A stretch of DNA of 64,000 nt, from the NCBI RefSeq assembly GCF_000512205.2, contig NZ_CP006644.1, forward strand, positions 5,346,501 through 5,410,500. The letters are read 5' to 3'. Positions 26,738-34,622 of this stretch are shown piece by piece. Positions within the stretch are counted from its first letter, which is position 1; the number at the start of each line of letters is the position of its first letter. The notes below the pieces were generated by a model. That model ran no database searches. It was not told the origin of the DNA and saw nothing but the letters and a program-made list of their open reading frames with translations. Source of the stretch: Sphingomonas sanxanigenens DSM 19645 = NX02. GTDB taxonomy: Bacteria; Pseudomonadota; Alphaproteobacteria; Sphingomonadales; Sphingomonadaceae. Both the position numbers and the translations under genes were made by a program.

Positions 26738-28345
26738 ATGACAAACGATCGCGTGCCCCCCTCCCCCGAACACCGCGCCGCGGCGCTGGCGTCGAAGGCC
26801 TGGCCTTATGAGGAGGCCCGCAAATTGCTGGCGCGCTACCCGAACGGCAAGCCCGGCGGCGCCCCGATCCTGTTAGAAACCGGCTATGGCCCGTCGGGCC
26901 TGCCGCACATCGGCACCTTCAACGAGGTGCTGCGCACCACGATGGTGCGCCAGGCCTTCCACGCGCTTTCCGACCAGCCGACCCGCCTGATCGCGTTCAG
27001 CGACGATATGGATGGTCTGCGCAAGGTGCCTGCCAACGTGCCCAACGGCGAGATGCTGGCGCACTATATCGGCAAGCCGCTGACCAGGGTGCCCGATCCG
27101 TTCGGCAAGTATGAGAGCTTCGCGCATCACAACAATGCGATGCTGCGCGATTTTCTCGATCGCTACGGCTTCGACTATGAATTCCTCTCGGCGACGCAGT
27201 GCTACGCCTCGGGCCGGTTCGACGAGACGCTGAAGTCCGTCCTGCGCCACTATGACAAGATCATGGGCGTGATGCTGCCGACGTTGCGCGCCGAGCGGCA
27301 GGCGACCTATTCGCCGGTGCTGCCGGTCAGTCCGAAGTCGGGCATCGTGCTGCAGGTGCCGGTCGAGGTCGTCGATGCCGAACGGGGCATCATCCGCTTC
27401 GTCGACGAGGGCGATACGATCGAGCAGTCGATCCTCGGCGGGCAGGCCAAGCTGCAGTGGAAGGTCGACTGGGCGATGCGCTGGGTGGCGCTGGGCGTCG
27501 ATTATGAGATGGCGGGCAAGGATCTGATCGACTCGGTCGTCCAGTCCGGCAAGATCGCACGGGTGCTGGGCGCGAAGCCGCCCGAGGGCTTCAACTACGA
27601 GATGTTCCTCGACGAAAAGGGCGAGAAGATCTCGAAGACCAAGGGCAACGGCCTCAGCCTCGAGCAATGGCTGACCTACGGCCCGCAGGAGAGCCTCGCC
27701 TTCTACATCTACCGCGAGCCCAGGAAGGCGAAGTCGCTGCACATGGGGGTGATCCCCCGTGCAATCGACGATTACTGGCAGTTCCGCGGTACCTATCCCG
27801 GCCAGCCGATCGAACAGCAGCTCGGCAATCCGCTGCACCATATCCATGACGGTGCGGTGCCGACCGAGGCGCTGCCGGTGACGTTCGGCCTGTTGCTCAA
27901 CCTCGCCGGCGTGCTCGGCGATGCCAGCCGCGAGCAGATCTGGTCCTATCTATCCAACTATGTGGCCGATGCGACACCGGAAAATTATCCGGAGCTCGAC
28001 AGGCTGGTCGGCTATGCGCTCGCCTACACCCGCGATTTCGTCGCGCCGACGCTCAGGCGCCGCGCGCCCGATGCGCGAGAGGCGGCGGCGCTCGAGGATC
28101 TCGATGCGGCGCTGGAGAAGCTGGGCGCCGATGCGAGCGCCGAGGATATCCAGAACGAGGTCTATGAGATCGGCAAGGCGCATTTCGGCAAGGACGCGCT
28201 GCGCGACTGGTTCAAGGCGCTCTACGAAACCCTGCTCGGCTCCAGCCAGGGCCCGCGCATGGGCAGCTTCATCGCGCTCTACGGCGTGGAAAATTCGCGC
28301 GCGCTGATCGCCAAGGCACTGGCCTTGCCGGTTACGGAAGTCTGA
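26738..28345 (+). CDS. lysK: Class I lysyl-tRNA synthetase
   Basis: Charges tRNA-Lys. It is the class I form (Rossmann fold), unrelated to the class II LysS of E. coli; found in archaea and in most alphaproteobacteria, so not foreign here. It is 535 aa. The HIGH-like motif is GLPHIGTFN and the KMSKS-like motif is KISKTKGNG. The C-terminal half forms the anticodon-binding helical domain. A perfect stem-loop lies downstream. Confidence 0.95.
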   Translation: MTNDRVPPSPEHRAAALASKAWPYEEARKLLARYPNGKPGGAPILLETGYGPSGLPHIGTFNEVLRTTMVRQAFHALSDQPTRLIAFSDDMDGLRKVPANVPNGEMLAHYIGKPLTRVPDPFGKYESFAHHNNAMLRDFLDRYGFDYEFLSATQCYASGRFDETLKSVLRHYDKIMGVMLPTLRAERQATYSPVLPVSPKSGIVLQVPVEVVDAERGIIRFVDEGDTIEQSILGGQAKLQWKVDWAMRWVALGVDYEMAGKDLIDSVVQSGKIARVLGAKPPEGFNYEMFLDEKGEKISKTKGNGLSLEQWLTYGPQESLAFYIYREPRKAKSLHMGVIPRAIDDYWQFRGTYPGQPIEQQLGNPLHHIHDGAVPTEALPVTFGLLLNLAGVLGDASREQIWSYLSNYVADATPENYPELDRLVGYALAYTRDFVAPTLRRRAPDAREAAALEDLDAALEKLGADASAEDIQNEVYEIGKAHFGKDALRDWFKALYETLLGSSQGPRMGSFIALYGVENSRALIAKALALPVTEV

Positions 28346-28387
28346 CCGCGACGGGCGGCGCCGTCAGCGCGGCAAGCCGACGTGCTT

Positions 28388-28423
28388 GAGGGAAACGCTT
28401 TCCGCAAAGGAAGCGTTTCCCTC
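28388..28423. terminator. Strong stem-loop between lysK and the sensor kinase
   Basis: GAGGGAAACGCTT (28388-28400) pairs perfectly with AAGCGTTTCCCTC (28411-28423), extended by CC/GG inside. It lies between two convergent genes in a 222-nt gap that otherwise holds nothing I recognise. The lack of a U tract on either strand makes it a bidirectional terminator candidate rather than a textbook one. Confidence 0.6.
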
Positions 28424-28567
28424 TCGGTCCTGCCCCTTTCGGACCGACGCCGGCGGTTTCGGTGTCGGCCGCGCCGGAGCGCACTCGCCGGCGCGGCCCC
28501 ACCGGGCAGTTTCAACCCTTCCGTCAGCGTCGAGCAGCAAAGCAGACCTGCGTCATCAAAGCTCGTT

Positions 28568-29887
28568 TCAGCAGGGCTGAAAGCTGACCCGCACGATCGT
28601 GCCGCCATCCGGCGCATCGAGAATGGTCACGTGGCCGCGATGATGCTCCACCACCTGCCGCACGAGGCTCAGGCCGAGTCCGGTGCCGGTCGATCGGGGC
28701 CGCAGGCGATAGAATTCGTCGAACACATTGTCCCGTTCCTCGGGCGGGATGCCGGGGCCATCATCCTCGACCTCGAACGACGCATCCTGAACGCGGACGA
28801 TGACGCGGTCGCCGCCATGTTCGACCGCGTTCTGCACGAGATTGGTCAGCACGCGCTCGATCGCCCCGACATTGCCCATGATCGGCAAGGGATGTTCGAC
28901 CTGCACCTCGATCGACTTGCCCGCAGCGATCAGCAGCGGCGCGAGATCGGCGGCGGTTCGCCGGGCGAACGCGGCGAGGTCGATCACGGTGTCCGGCAGA
29001 TTCTGATCGAGGCGATGGAGGTCCAGCAACTGCTCGGTGAGGTTGGCGAGCCGCGCGACGGTTGCCGACAATTGCCGTCTGGTCGCCGCATCGGCGGCCT
29101 CGATCTTGACCTGCAGCAGCGCGATCGGGGTGCGCAGTTCGTGCGCCGCCGAGGCGATGAAGCGGCGTTGGCGGTGATAATCCTTGTCGAGCCGGTTCAG
29201 CGCGTCGTTCACCGCGCGGACGAGCGGTTCGATCTCGCGCGGCACTTCCTTCTCCGAAAGGCGGGTGCCGCGGCTGTTTGCGTCGATGCCCTCCGCTTCC
29301 TTGGCGATCCGGGTTACGCCGGCGAGCGCCCGGTTCACGATCAGCGGCGTCATGACGATCGTCACCAGCGCGAGGATGAGGAAGATCGGCACGACGACAA
29401 GGTTGGAGAACAGCGCCACCGTCAGCGTGACGGTGGTGATCTTGCCATGGCCGATGATCGTCAGCGTACCTGCCGGGCCCCTCTCCCGCCGGATCACCGC
29501 CGTCAGGTCATAGGGGGCCGAGCCGTCGCGCAGATGCGCGTAGGAAATATCGGCAAGCAGCGCGTGGGATTGCGCATATTGGCGCGGCACCTTGCCGAAG
29601 GAAATGAGGCGCCCCTGCTCGTCCCGCGCGAGAAACCAGAGATCGGGCGCGGCGCGGCGCAATGTCTCCAGATCGGGAGTCATGCGCACGGCCAGGCTGC
29701 CATCGTCGCGCCGCGTGATAGCCTCCGCCACCACCTTCGTCATTTCCTCGTCGACATAATGGCCGCCCCCGTCGATCCGCAGCAGCAGCGCCATGAAGAT
29801 GGTGAAGGTGACGAGCGAGATCACGAGCTGGAACAGCAGCGGCTTGATGATCAGCGGCCGCTTCAGCGATGGCTGCCGCCGGCTCAT
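28568..29887 (-). CDS. Sensor histidine kinase
   Basis: A 439-aa membrane kinase. Two membrane segments (about 14-37 and 158-181) bracket a periplasmic sensor of about 120 residues with no recognised fold. A HAMP-like linker follows, then the H-box with His249 (SAAHELRTPIALL), the N-box (NLVQNAVEHGG) and the G boxes (DDGPGIPPEE, GTGLGLSLV). It overlaps the response regulator stop by ATGA, so the pair is co-translated. The signal is unknown. Confidence 0.93.
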   Translation of the reverse strand: MSRRQPSLKRPLIIKPLLFQLVISLVTFTIFMALLLRIDGGGHYVDEEMTKVVAEAITRRDDGSLAVRMTPDLETLRRAAPDLWFLARDEQGRLISFGKVPRQYAQSHALLADISYAHLRDGSAPYDLTAVIRRERGPAGTLTIIGHGKITTVTLTVALFSNLVVVPIFLILALVTIVMTPLIVNRALAGVTRIAKEAEGIDANSRGTRLSEKEVPREIEPLVRAVNDALNRLDKDYHRQRRFIASAAHELRTPIALLQVKIEAADAATRRQLSATVARLANLTEQLLDLHRLDQNLPDTVIDLAAFARRTAADLAPLLIAAGKSIEVQVEHPLPIMGNVGAIERVLTNLVQNAVEHGGDRVIVRVQDASFEVEDDGPGIPPEERDNVFDEFYRLRPRSTGTGLGLSLVRQVVEHHRGHVTILDAPDGGTIVRVSFQPC

Positions 29888-30558
29888 GCGCGGGCTCTCA
29901 GCAGATAGCCGACGCCGCGGATCGCGTGGATCTCGACCTCGGCGCCGGCCTCGGCGAGTTTGCGGCGGAGGCGCGAGATGTGGGAGTCCAATGTGTTCGA
30001 CTGGACCTCGTCGTCGAAGCCGAACACCGCCTGCTCCAGCGATTCGCGCAGCACGGTCCGTCCCCGGCGGCGCAACAAGGTCGCGAGAACGCGCATCTCG
30101 CGCCGCGGCAGGTCGAGCCGCCGTCCGTCCACCGACGCCTCGTCGAAGGCCAGGTCGAACACCAGGCGGCCGACGCGGACCTCGTCCGGCGTCAGTTCGT
30201 TCGGCCGGCGGCGCAACGCGCGGATGCGCGCCAGCAGTTCCTCGAACGCGAAAGGCTTGGCGAGATAGTCGTCGGCGCCCTCATCGAGCCCGGCGATGCG
30301 ATCGGACAATTCGCTGCGCGCGCTGAGCACGATGATCGGCACGCCCGGATTGCGCTGCCGCAGCGCGGGAATCAGCGACAGGCCGTCGCCATCGGGCAGC
30401 GTCCGGTCGAGGACGACAAGATCATGCACGCCGAAAGAGGCTGCTTCCTCGGCGATCGAAAGGCGGTCGGCCCAGTCGACGATGCATTGTTCCTGTTCGA
30501 GCAGGCTCCGGATCGTCGTCGCCAGTTCGGCTTCATCCTCGACGAGCAGAATGCGCAT
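29884..30558 (-). CDS. OmpR-family response regulator
   Basis: A 224-aa two-domain regulator: receiver (1-115) with phospho-acceptor Asp51 (VVLDRTLPDGDG) and the conserved Lys in YLAKPFAF; winged-helix DNA-binding domain (about 125-222) with SNTLDSHISRLRRKL and IRGVGYLL. The start is ATG 30558; an in-frame TTG precedes it. It is the first gene of the two-component operon with the kinase at 28568-29887. The region upstream (30559-30612) probably holds the promoter. Confidence 0.94.
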   Translation of the reverse strand: MRILLVEDEAELATTIRSLLEQEQCIVDWADRLSIAEEAASFGVHDLVVLDRTLPDGDGLSLIPALRQRNPGVPIIVLSARSELSDRIAGLDEGADDYLAKPFAFEELLARIRALRRRPNELTPDEVRVGRLVFDLAFDEASVDGRRLDLPRREMRVLATLLRRRGRTVLRESLEQAVFGFDDEVQSNTLDSHISRLRRKLAEAGAEVEIHAIRGVGYLLRARA

Positions 30559-30612
30559 CAACTGTCTCTGCTTCCCTGAAGCGGCGGTGGCATCCGATGG
30601 CGACGCCGCTCG

Positions 30613-30792
30613 TCATTCGCACCGATACCAGCGTCCGTCCGAAGCATGATAGCTGTCGGACCGTTCGTCGTAATTACCATAGCGGTCCTTGCAACCGGCG
30701 CGACATCCACCGGCCCGTTTGCGAAGCCATGCTTCATGCTCCCTACGGCGCATCCACATCCCGAATGCCCGGCCAAGGGACCATGCGGACAT
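30613..30792 (-). CDS. Possible small hypothetical protein
   Basis: A 59-aa reading frame starting MSAWSLGRAFGMWMRR. Its C-terminus (CRAGCKDRYGNYDERSDSY then a final Cys-Glu) has evenly spaced Tyr, Asp and three Cys and looks more protein-like than the competing frames on the other strand. No binding site or homology supports it firmly. If it is false, 30559-30917 is a 360-nt stretch without a gene. Confidence 0.25.
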   Translation of the reverse strand: MSAWSLGRAFGMWMRRREHEAWLRKRAGGCRAGCKDRYGNYDERSDSYHASDGRWYRCE

Positions 30793-30917
30793 TGCCTCAA
30801 CATGGCGCCGTGCCCGGCGGGGCCGATCCGGACCGGCGTCAGGCTGCCGCAATGTTGGCAACCGATTCAGCGCCGACCCGGCGCCACGCATGGCGGCCAA
30901 AGCGCGAAGGACCTGGG

Positions 30918-31100
30918 ATGAAAGCAACCATCGGTGCGGCGATCATGCTCGCGTTTCCCGCTGCCGCCGCCGCGGTGCAGACGGCATCACCTGCGCTGGA
31001 CAGCGACACTGGCGTTGCGACGATAGATGCCGACAAGGCCGATCATGGCGATCACGCCGAACGTTGCGACGATCTGCAGGCCCGCTTCGCGCGTCAGTGA
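30918..31100 (+). CDS. Small putative exported protein
   Basis: A 60-aa frame starting MKATIGAAIMLAFPAAAAAV, which reads as a short signal peptide, followed by an acidic tail with one Cys (GDHAERCDDLQARFARQ). AAGGA lies a few nt upstream. Two strong stem-loops begin 26 nt after its stop, which supports a real transcription unit. No family is recognised. Confidence 0.4.
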   Translation: MKATIGAAIMLAFPAAAAAVQTASPALDSDTGVATIDADKADHGDHAERCDDLQARFARQ

Positions 31101-31125
31101 GCCGAAGCCGTACGATGATCCGCTT

Positions 31126-31165
31126 CCGCGGTCAGCCGCCCCGCCCCCAACCCGGCTGACCGCGG
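31126..31165. terminator. Stem-loop 1 after the small exported ORF
   Basis: CCGCGGTCAGCCG (31126-31138) and CGGCTGACCGCGG (31153-31165) are perfect 13-nt inverted arms around a C-rich loop. This is the first of two tandem hairpins between the small plus-strand ORF and the convergent DUF885 gene. Confidence 0.6.
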
Positions 31166-31166
31166 C

Positions 31167-31213
31167 TTGGCCGGTGCGCGCCGCCCATCCCCGGGCAGCG
31201 GCGCACCGGCCAA
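31167..31213. terminator. Stem-loop 2 before the DUF885 3' end
   Basis: TTGGCCGGTGC...GCCG (31167-31183) pairs with CGGCGCACCGGCCAA (31199-31213), 15 bp with a 2-nt bulge. It lies 16 nt beyond the DUF885 stop, so it probably ends that transcript on the minus strand and may act in both directions. Confidence 0.6.
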
Positions 31214-31229
31214 TGCCGACGCGTGCCCG

Positions 31230-33062
31230 TCATCTCGAAGCGGGGGCGCCGCCCCGCTCCGTCGCGATCCAATCGTCGATCTTGCGTTCCAGCACCTGCA
31301 TCGGCAGCGCGCCGCTGCCCAGGATCTGCGCGTGGAAGGCGCGCACGTCGAAGCGCGCGCCCAGCGCGGCCTTCGCCTTCGCCTTCAACCGCAGGATGGT
31401 CATCTGGCCGATCTTATAGGCGAGTGCCTGGCCGGGGATGGCGATATAGCGATCGACCTCGATCGTGGCGTCGGTGCGGCCCATGCCCGAATTGGCGAGC
31501 ATGTAAGTGATCGCCTGATCGCGGGTCCAGCCCTTGGCATGGATGCCGGTGTCCACCACCAGCCGCATCGCGCGCAGCATCTCGTCGTTCAGCCCGCCGA
31601 AGCGCTGGTAGGGATCGGTCTCCATGCCGAGTTCGGGCCACAGCGTTTCGGCATAGAGTGCCCAGCCCTCGACATAGGCGGTGTTGCCGCCGAAGCGCTG
31701 GAAATTGGGCAGCCGCGGATTTTCCTGCGCGATGCTGATCTGGAAATGATGCCCCGGTATCGCCTCGTGCAGGTACAGCGTCTCCATGCCCCAGGTGAAG
31801 CGCGAGGGCAGGTCGTAGGCGTTGTAATAGAAGGTGCCGGGCCGGCTGCCGTCGATCGAGCCCTGTGCATAGGACCCGCCGGCGTCGCTCTGCTCCCGAT
31901 AGGCGGGCACCGGCTGGATCGTCAGCCGGGTGCGCGGGATCGTCGAGAATTGCTCGCGCACCTTCGCATCGACCTTGCGGCCGATCTCTTCGTAACGCGT
32001 ACGGATCCAGTCGGCGGAGCGCGGCTGGAAGCGCGGGCTCGTGCGCAGATGGTCGAAGAAGGCGGCCAGATCGCCCTTGAACTTCACCTGCCGCCGGATC
32101 GCATCCATCTGCCGCCGAATGCGCGCGACCTCGGTCAGCCCCAGCGTGTGGATCTCGTCCGCGGTCATCGGCAGCGTCGTGTTCGCCTCGATCAGCCAGC
32201 TGTAGAGCTGCGCGCCGTCGGGCATCGCCAAAAGCCCCACCTGCGTTCGCGCGGCGGGGCGGTAGGTGGTGCGCAGGAACGCCGCCAGCCGGCGATAGGC
32301 AGGATAGACGTCGTTGCGGATCGATGCGGCAAGCTGGCGCCGTACGAGGAGGGCGTCGGCCGGCTTGAACGCGGCCGGCAGGCGCACGGCCGGCGCATAG
32401 AAGGGCGATTGTTCCACCGGCTGGGCGAGCTGGGTGTCGAGCTGGCCAAGCACCTTGTCGACGATCAGCCGCGGCTGGACGATACCCGCCGCCATCCCCT
32501 CGCGAAGCCGACGGATCGTGCGGTCGATCTGGCGGCCGAAATCGCGATTGCGCGCAAGATTGTCGCGATAGTCGGCCATCGTCTCGAACGGCGCGGGGGA
32601 CGCGCCGGAAGCGATGTCGGGATACCAGGTCTGGATGCCGGTGAAATGATCGATCGGGCGCAGCGCCTGCAGGCGCAGCAGCGCCGGCGCATAGCCCCTC
32701 AGCGTCGTTTCCGCCTGCCATTTGAAGCTGTCATAGGCGATGCGGTCGGCGGGGGAGAGCGCGCCACGGTCGATCGTGGCGAGCGCCGTCAGGTCATGCC
32801 GGACGGCGGCCGCTTCACCGGCGAAATAGGCGTCGCTGGTGCTGTCACCCAGTCGGTCGGCGCGGCGGGAGACGCCGCGGTAGAGCGCGGCGATCGGGTT
32901 GCGGCGCAGATAGTCCGCATCGCTGCGATCGAACAGCGCGCTGAGTTCGGCCCCGGGATCGGGGCGGACGGCGGCGACAGCCGCGGGCCCGTGCGCGCCG
33001 GTGGCGGCAAGGCAGGTGGCAAGGGCAAGAAACAGCGGCGCGGCGGCCGGCATGCGAAACAT
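31230..33062 (-). CDS. DUF885 family exported hydrolase
   Basis: A 610-aa predicted zinc peptidase-like protein. The N-terminus (MFRMPAAAPLFLALATCLAAT) is a signal peptide. The family active-site signature LHEAIPGHHFQ is present, followed by YVEGWALYAE (likely third ligand Glu) and GQALAYKIG. Function of the family is unproven but resembles gluzincin carboxypeptidases. I use ATG 33062 rather than the upstream TTG. No operon partner is evident. Confidence 0.87.
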   Translation of the reverse strand: MFRMPAAAPLFLALATCLAATGAHGPAAVAAVRPDPGAELSALFDRSDADYLRRNPIAALYRGVSRRADRLGDSTSDAYFAGEAAAVRHDLTALATIDRGALSPADRIAYDSFKWQAETTLRGYAPALLRLQALRPIDHFTGIQTWYPDIASGASPAPFETMADYRDNLARNRDFGRQIDRTIRRLREGMAAGIVQPRLIVDKVLGQLDTQLAQPVEQSPFYAPAVRLPAAFKPADALLVRRQLAASIRNDVYPAYRRLAAFLRTTYRPAARTQVGLLAMPDGAQLYSWLIEANTTLPMTADEIHTLGLTEVARIRRQMDAIRRQVKFKGDLAAFFDHLRTSPRFQPRSADWIRTRYEEIGRKVDAKVREQFSTIPRTRLTIQPVPAYREQSDAGGSYAQGSIDGSRPGTFYYNAYDLPSRFTWGMETLYLHEAIPGHHFQISIAQENPRLPNFQRFGGNTAYVEGWALYAETLWPELGMETDPYQRFGGLNDEMLRAMRLVVDTGIHAKGWTRDQAITYMLANSGMGRTDATIEVDRYIAIPGQALAYKIGQMTILRLKAKAKAALGARFDVRAFHAQILGSGALPMQVLERKIDDWIATERGGAPASR

Positions 33063-33097
33063 CGCCAACCGCTACCGGTTCGTCGCACCAACAGCAA

Positions 33098-33132
33098 GCC
33101 GCCCCCGGAGCAGGGAGAACTCCGGGGGCGGC
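33098..33132 (-). terminator. Hairpin terminator after RcnB-like gene 1
   Basis: GCCGCCCCCGGAG (33098-33110) and CTCCGGGGGCGGC (33120-33132) form a perfect 13-bp stem with a 9-nt loop. Read on the minus strand it follows the RcnB-like stop by about 22 nt and is followed by TTGCTGTT, a weak U-rich tail. Confidence 0.65.
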
Positions 33133-33154
33133 AGACCGCGGAGTTTCTATCGCA

Positions 33155-33667
33155 TCACCAATAGAAGCCGCGGATCACGTCAAGGACGCGGCCGGTGCGG
33201 ACGTTGACCAGCAGCACGTCGTCATAGTGGCGGATCCACCGCGTGTTGCGGCCGGCGGCCGGCAGACGGTAGCGGTAGGGATCGTTGATGTAATAGCGCG
33301 AGGAATAATAGTTGGGCCGCAACACTACGCCGGTGCGAAACTGCTGATAGCGGAACGGCGCGTTCCAGCGGCCGCGTGAATAGATGGCACGATTGCGCTC
33401 GCGATAGGCGCGCCAATCGTCGCGGCGGGCGTTGCGATAGTCGCGGCGGTCGCCATGATACTCCCGCGCGGCCTGGCGGACGTCGCGGCGCTCCTCGCGA
33501 ATCTCGCGGCGGTCGCCGCTGCGATAGGCATCGCGAAGATCGCGCTGCTCCTCCCGCAGATCGCGCGCGCTGCGCCGCACTTCCCCCGCTGATTGCGCGC
33601 TCGCCACCGACGGAACCCCGGTCGCCGCCGTCGCAGCCATCAGCGCCATGATGATCATCTTACGCAT
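33155..33667 (-). CDS. RcnB-like exported protein 1
   Basis: A 170-aa secreted protein. The signal peptide is MRKMIIMALMAATAATGVPSV with cleavage near ASA-QS. An Arg/Asp/Glu-rich middle (about 30-95, likely coiled or disordered) precedes the RcnB domain with its typical ending (IHYDD-like RHYDDVLLVNVRTGRVLDVI). RcnB in E. coli is a periplasmic nickel/cobalt homeostasis factor, but many members have no shown metal role. GGAGGAGC precedes the start. A second member is at 34623-35534. Confidence 0.87.
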   Translation of the reverse strand: MRKMIIMALMAATAATGVPSVASAQSAGEVRRSARDLREEQRDLRDAYRSGDRREIREERRDVRQAAREYHGDRRDYRNARRDDWRAYRERNRAIYSRGRWNAPFRYQQFRTGVVLRPNYYSSRYYINDPYRYRLPAAGRNTRWIRHYDDVLLVNVRTGRVLDVIRGFYW

Positions 33668-33836
33668 CGAAACTCGCTCCTCCTTACGGGTGCGGGGCAA
33701 AACACCGCCCTCGCCTCCACGGTTCCCCATTTGCCCGATTCGATCTGAACCGGTTGGGAATGCCCCAGAAAGGAAGCAGTCATAATTGTCGCAAGATGTC
33801 GCGAGCTGGCGGAGCGCCTACGGCAGTAACGTCGGT

Positions 33837-34523
33837 TCAGCGTTTATACTCGGGCAACCAGCGCTCTTCGCGGAACCATTTCGTGATGATGTATTTCACG
33901 CCGGCCGTCACGGTCATGCCCTGATGGTGCGTCATCGGGTTGTAGCCGCCATCGGGGTTCATGTTGTTCCAGGCGAGCAGCATGCCGGCGCGCGGCTGCA
34001 CGCGCAGCCCGGCATAGGGAAAATCGGTCTCGCCGCCGCCCTCTGGCACGTTGAGATAGATCATCGCCGTCCAGCTCCGCTGTCCGCCGGCCCATTGCGC
34101 GTCCGAATAACCGGGCAGGTCTGGGTGCAGATAATCGCTGTGGACCTTGAACTGCTGGCCGGGCGCATAGCGCTGACCCTGCACCGTCTCGCCATTCTCG
34201 TGCGGCAGGCCGAACATGTCGGAGATGCGTGTGTCGATGGCCTTGACCACCGGGTTCCAGCGATCGAGGTTGCAGCTCTCGCTGTTCCGGAAGTCCGGAT
34301 CGCCGGGGTCGCCCATCAGTTCGGATGGCACGCGATCCGCCTCGATCATGGCGATGAGCTGCGCGCATTCGTCATCGGACAGCCATTGCTCGGCATAATA
34401 GAGTTCGAGATGCGGCGAATCGGCCTTGAATACGCCGGCTGCCGCGTCGAGCCGGTTCGCAACGATGCGCCCGATATCGGCCAGGCGCGGCGAAGGGCTG
34501 CCGGGGGTGAGGTCGTGGCTCAT
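33837..34523 (-). CDS. 2-oxoglutarate/Fe(II) prolyl hydroxylase-like dioxygenase
   Basis: A 228-aa protein of the prolyl 4-hydroxylase alpha-subunit family. The iron site is His128 and Asp130 (FKVHSDYLHP), with the distal His in MTHHQGMTV and the 2OG-binding Lys210 (GVKYIITKWFR). There is no signal peptide, so it is cytoplasmic. Substrate is unknown; bacterial relatives hydroxylate proline in proteins such as EF-Tu. It sits between two RcnB-like genes on the same strand, but a terminator separates it from the upstream one. GTG 34529 is an alternative start. Confidence 0.88.
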   Translation of the reverse strand: MSHDLTPGSPSPRLADIGRIVANRLDAAAGVFKADSPHLELYYAEQWLSDDECAQLIAMIEADRVPSELMGDPGDPDFRNSESCNLDRWNPVVKAIDTRISDMFGLPHENGETVQGQRYAPGQQFKVHSDYLHPDLPGYSDAQWAGGQRSWTAMIYLNVPEGGGETDFPYAGLRVQPRAGMLLAWNNMNPDGGYNPMTHHQGMTVTAGVKYIITKWFREERWLPEYKR

Positions 34524-34561
34524 CGCCACTTTGTGTGGATTGGGTCGCGCCTGTGCAAGCG

Positions 34562-34598
34562 ATAAAAAGAAGGCCCCCGGCGCGTGCCGGGGGCCTTT
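34562..34598 (-). terminator. Rho-independent terminator after RcnB-like gene 2
   Basis: AAGGCCCCCGGC (34570-34581) and GCCGGGGGCCTT (34586-34597) form a 12-bp stem with a GCGT loop. On the minus strand it is followed by CTTTTTATC, a proper U tract, 25 nt after the RcnB-like stop. This is the clearest intrinsic terminator in the window. Confidence 0.88.
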
Positions 34599-34622
34599 GA
34601 TCGCTGCCGCAGGGGCGACGGA

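Noticed and set aside
26738-28345. Archaeal-type lysyl-tRNA synthetase as recent horizontal transfer
   Set aside because: Class I LysRS is standard in alphaproteobacteria and the gene has the same composition as its neighbours.
30646-30921. 91-codon plus-strand frame with a signal-like start (MIAVGPFVVITIAVLATG)
   Set aside because: Pro/Gly/Cys-rich composition after the start looks random; it is antisense to a more protein-like minus-strand tail and has no clear binding site.
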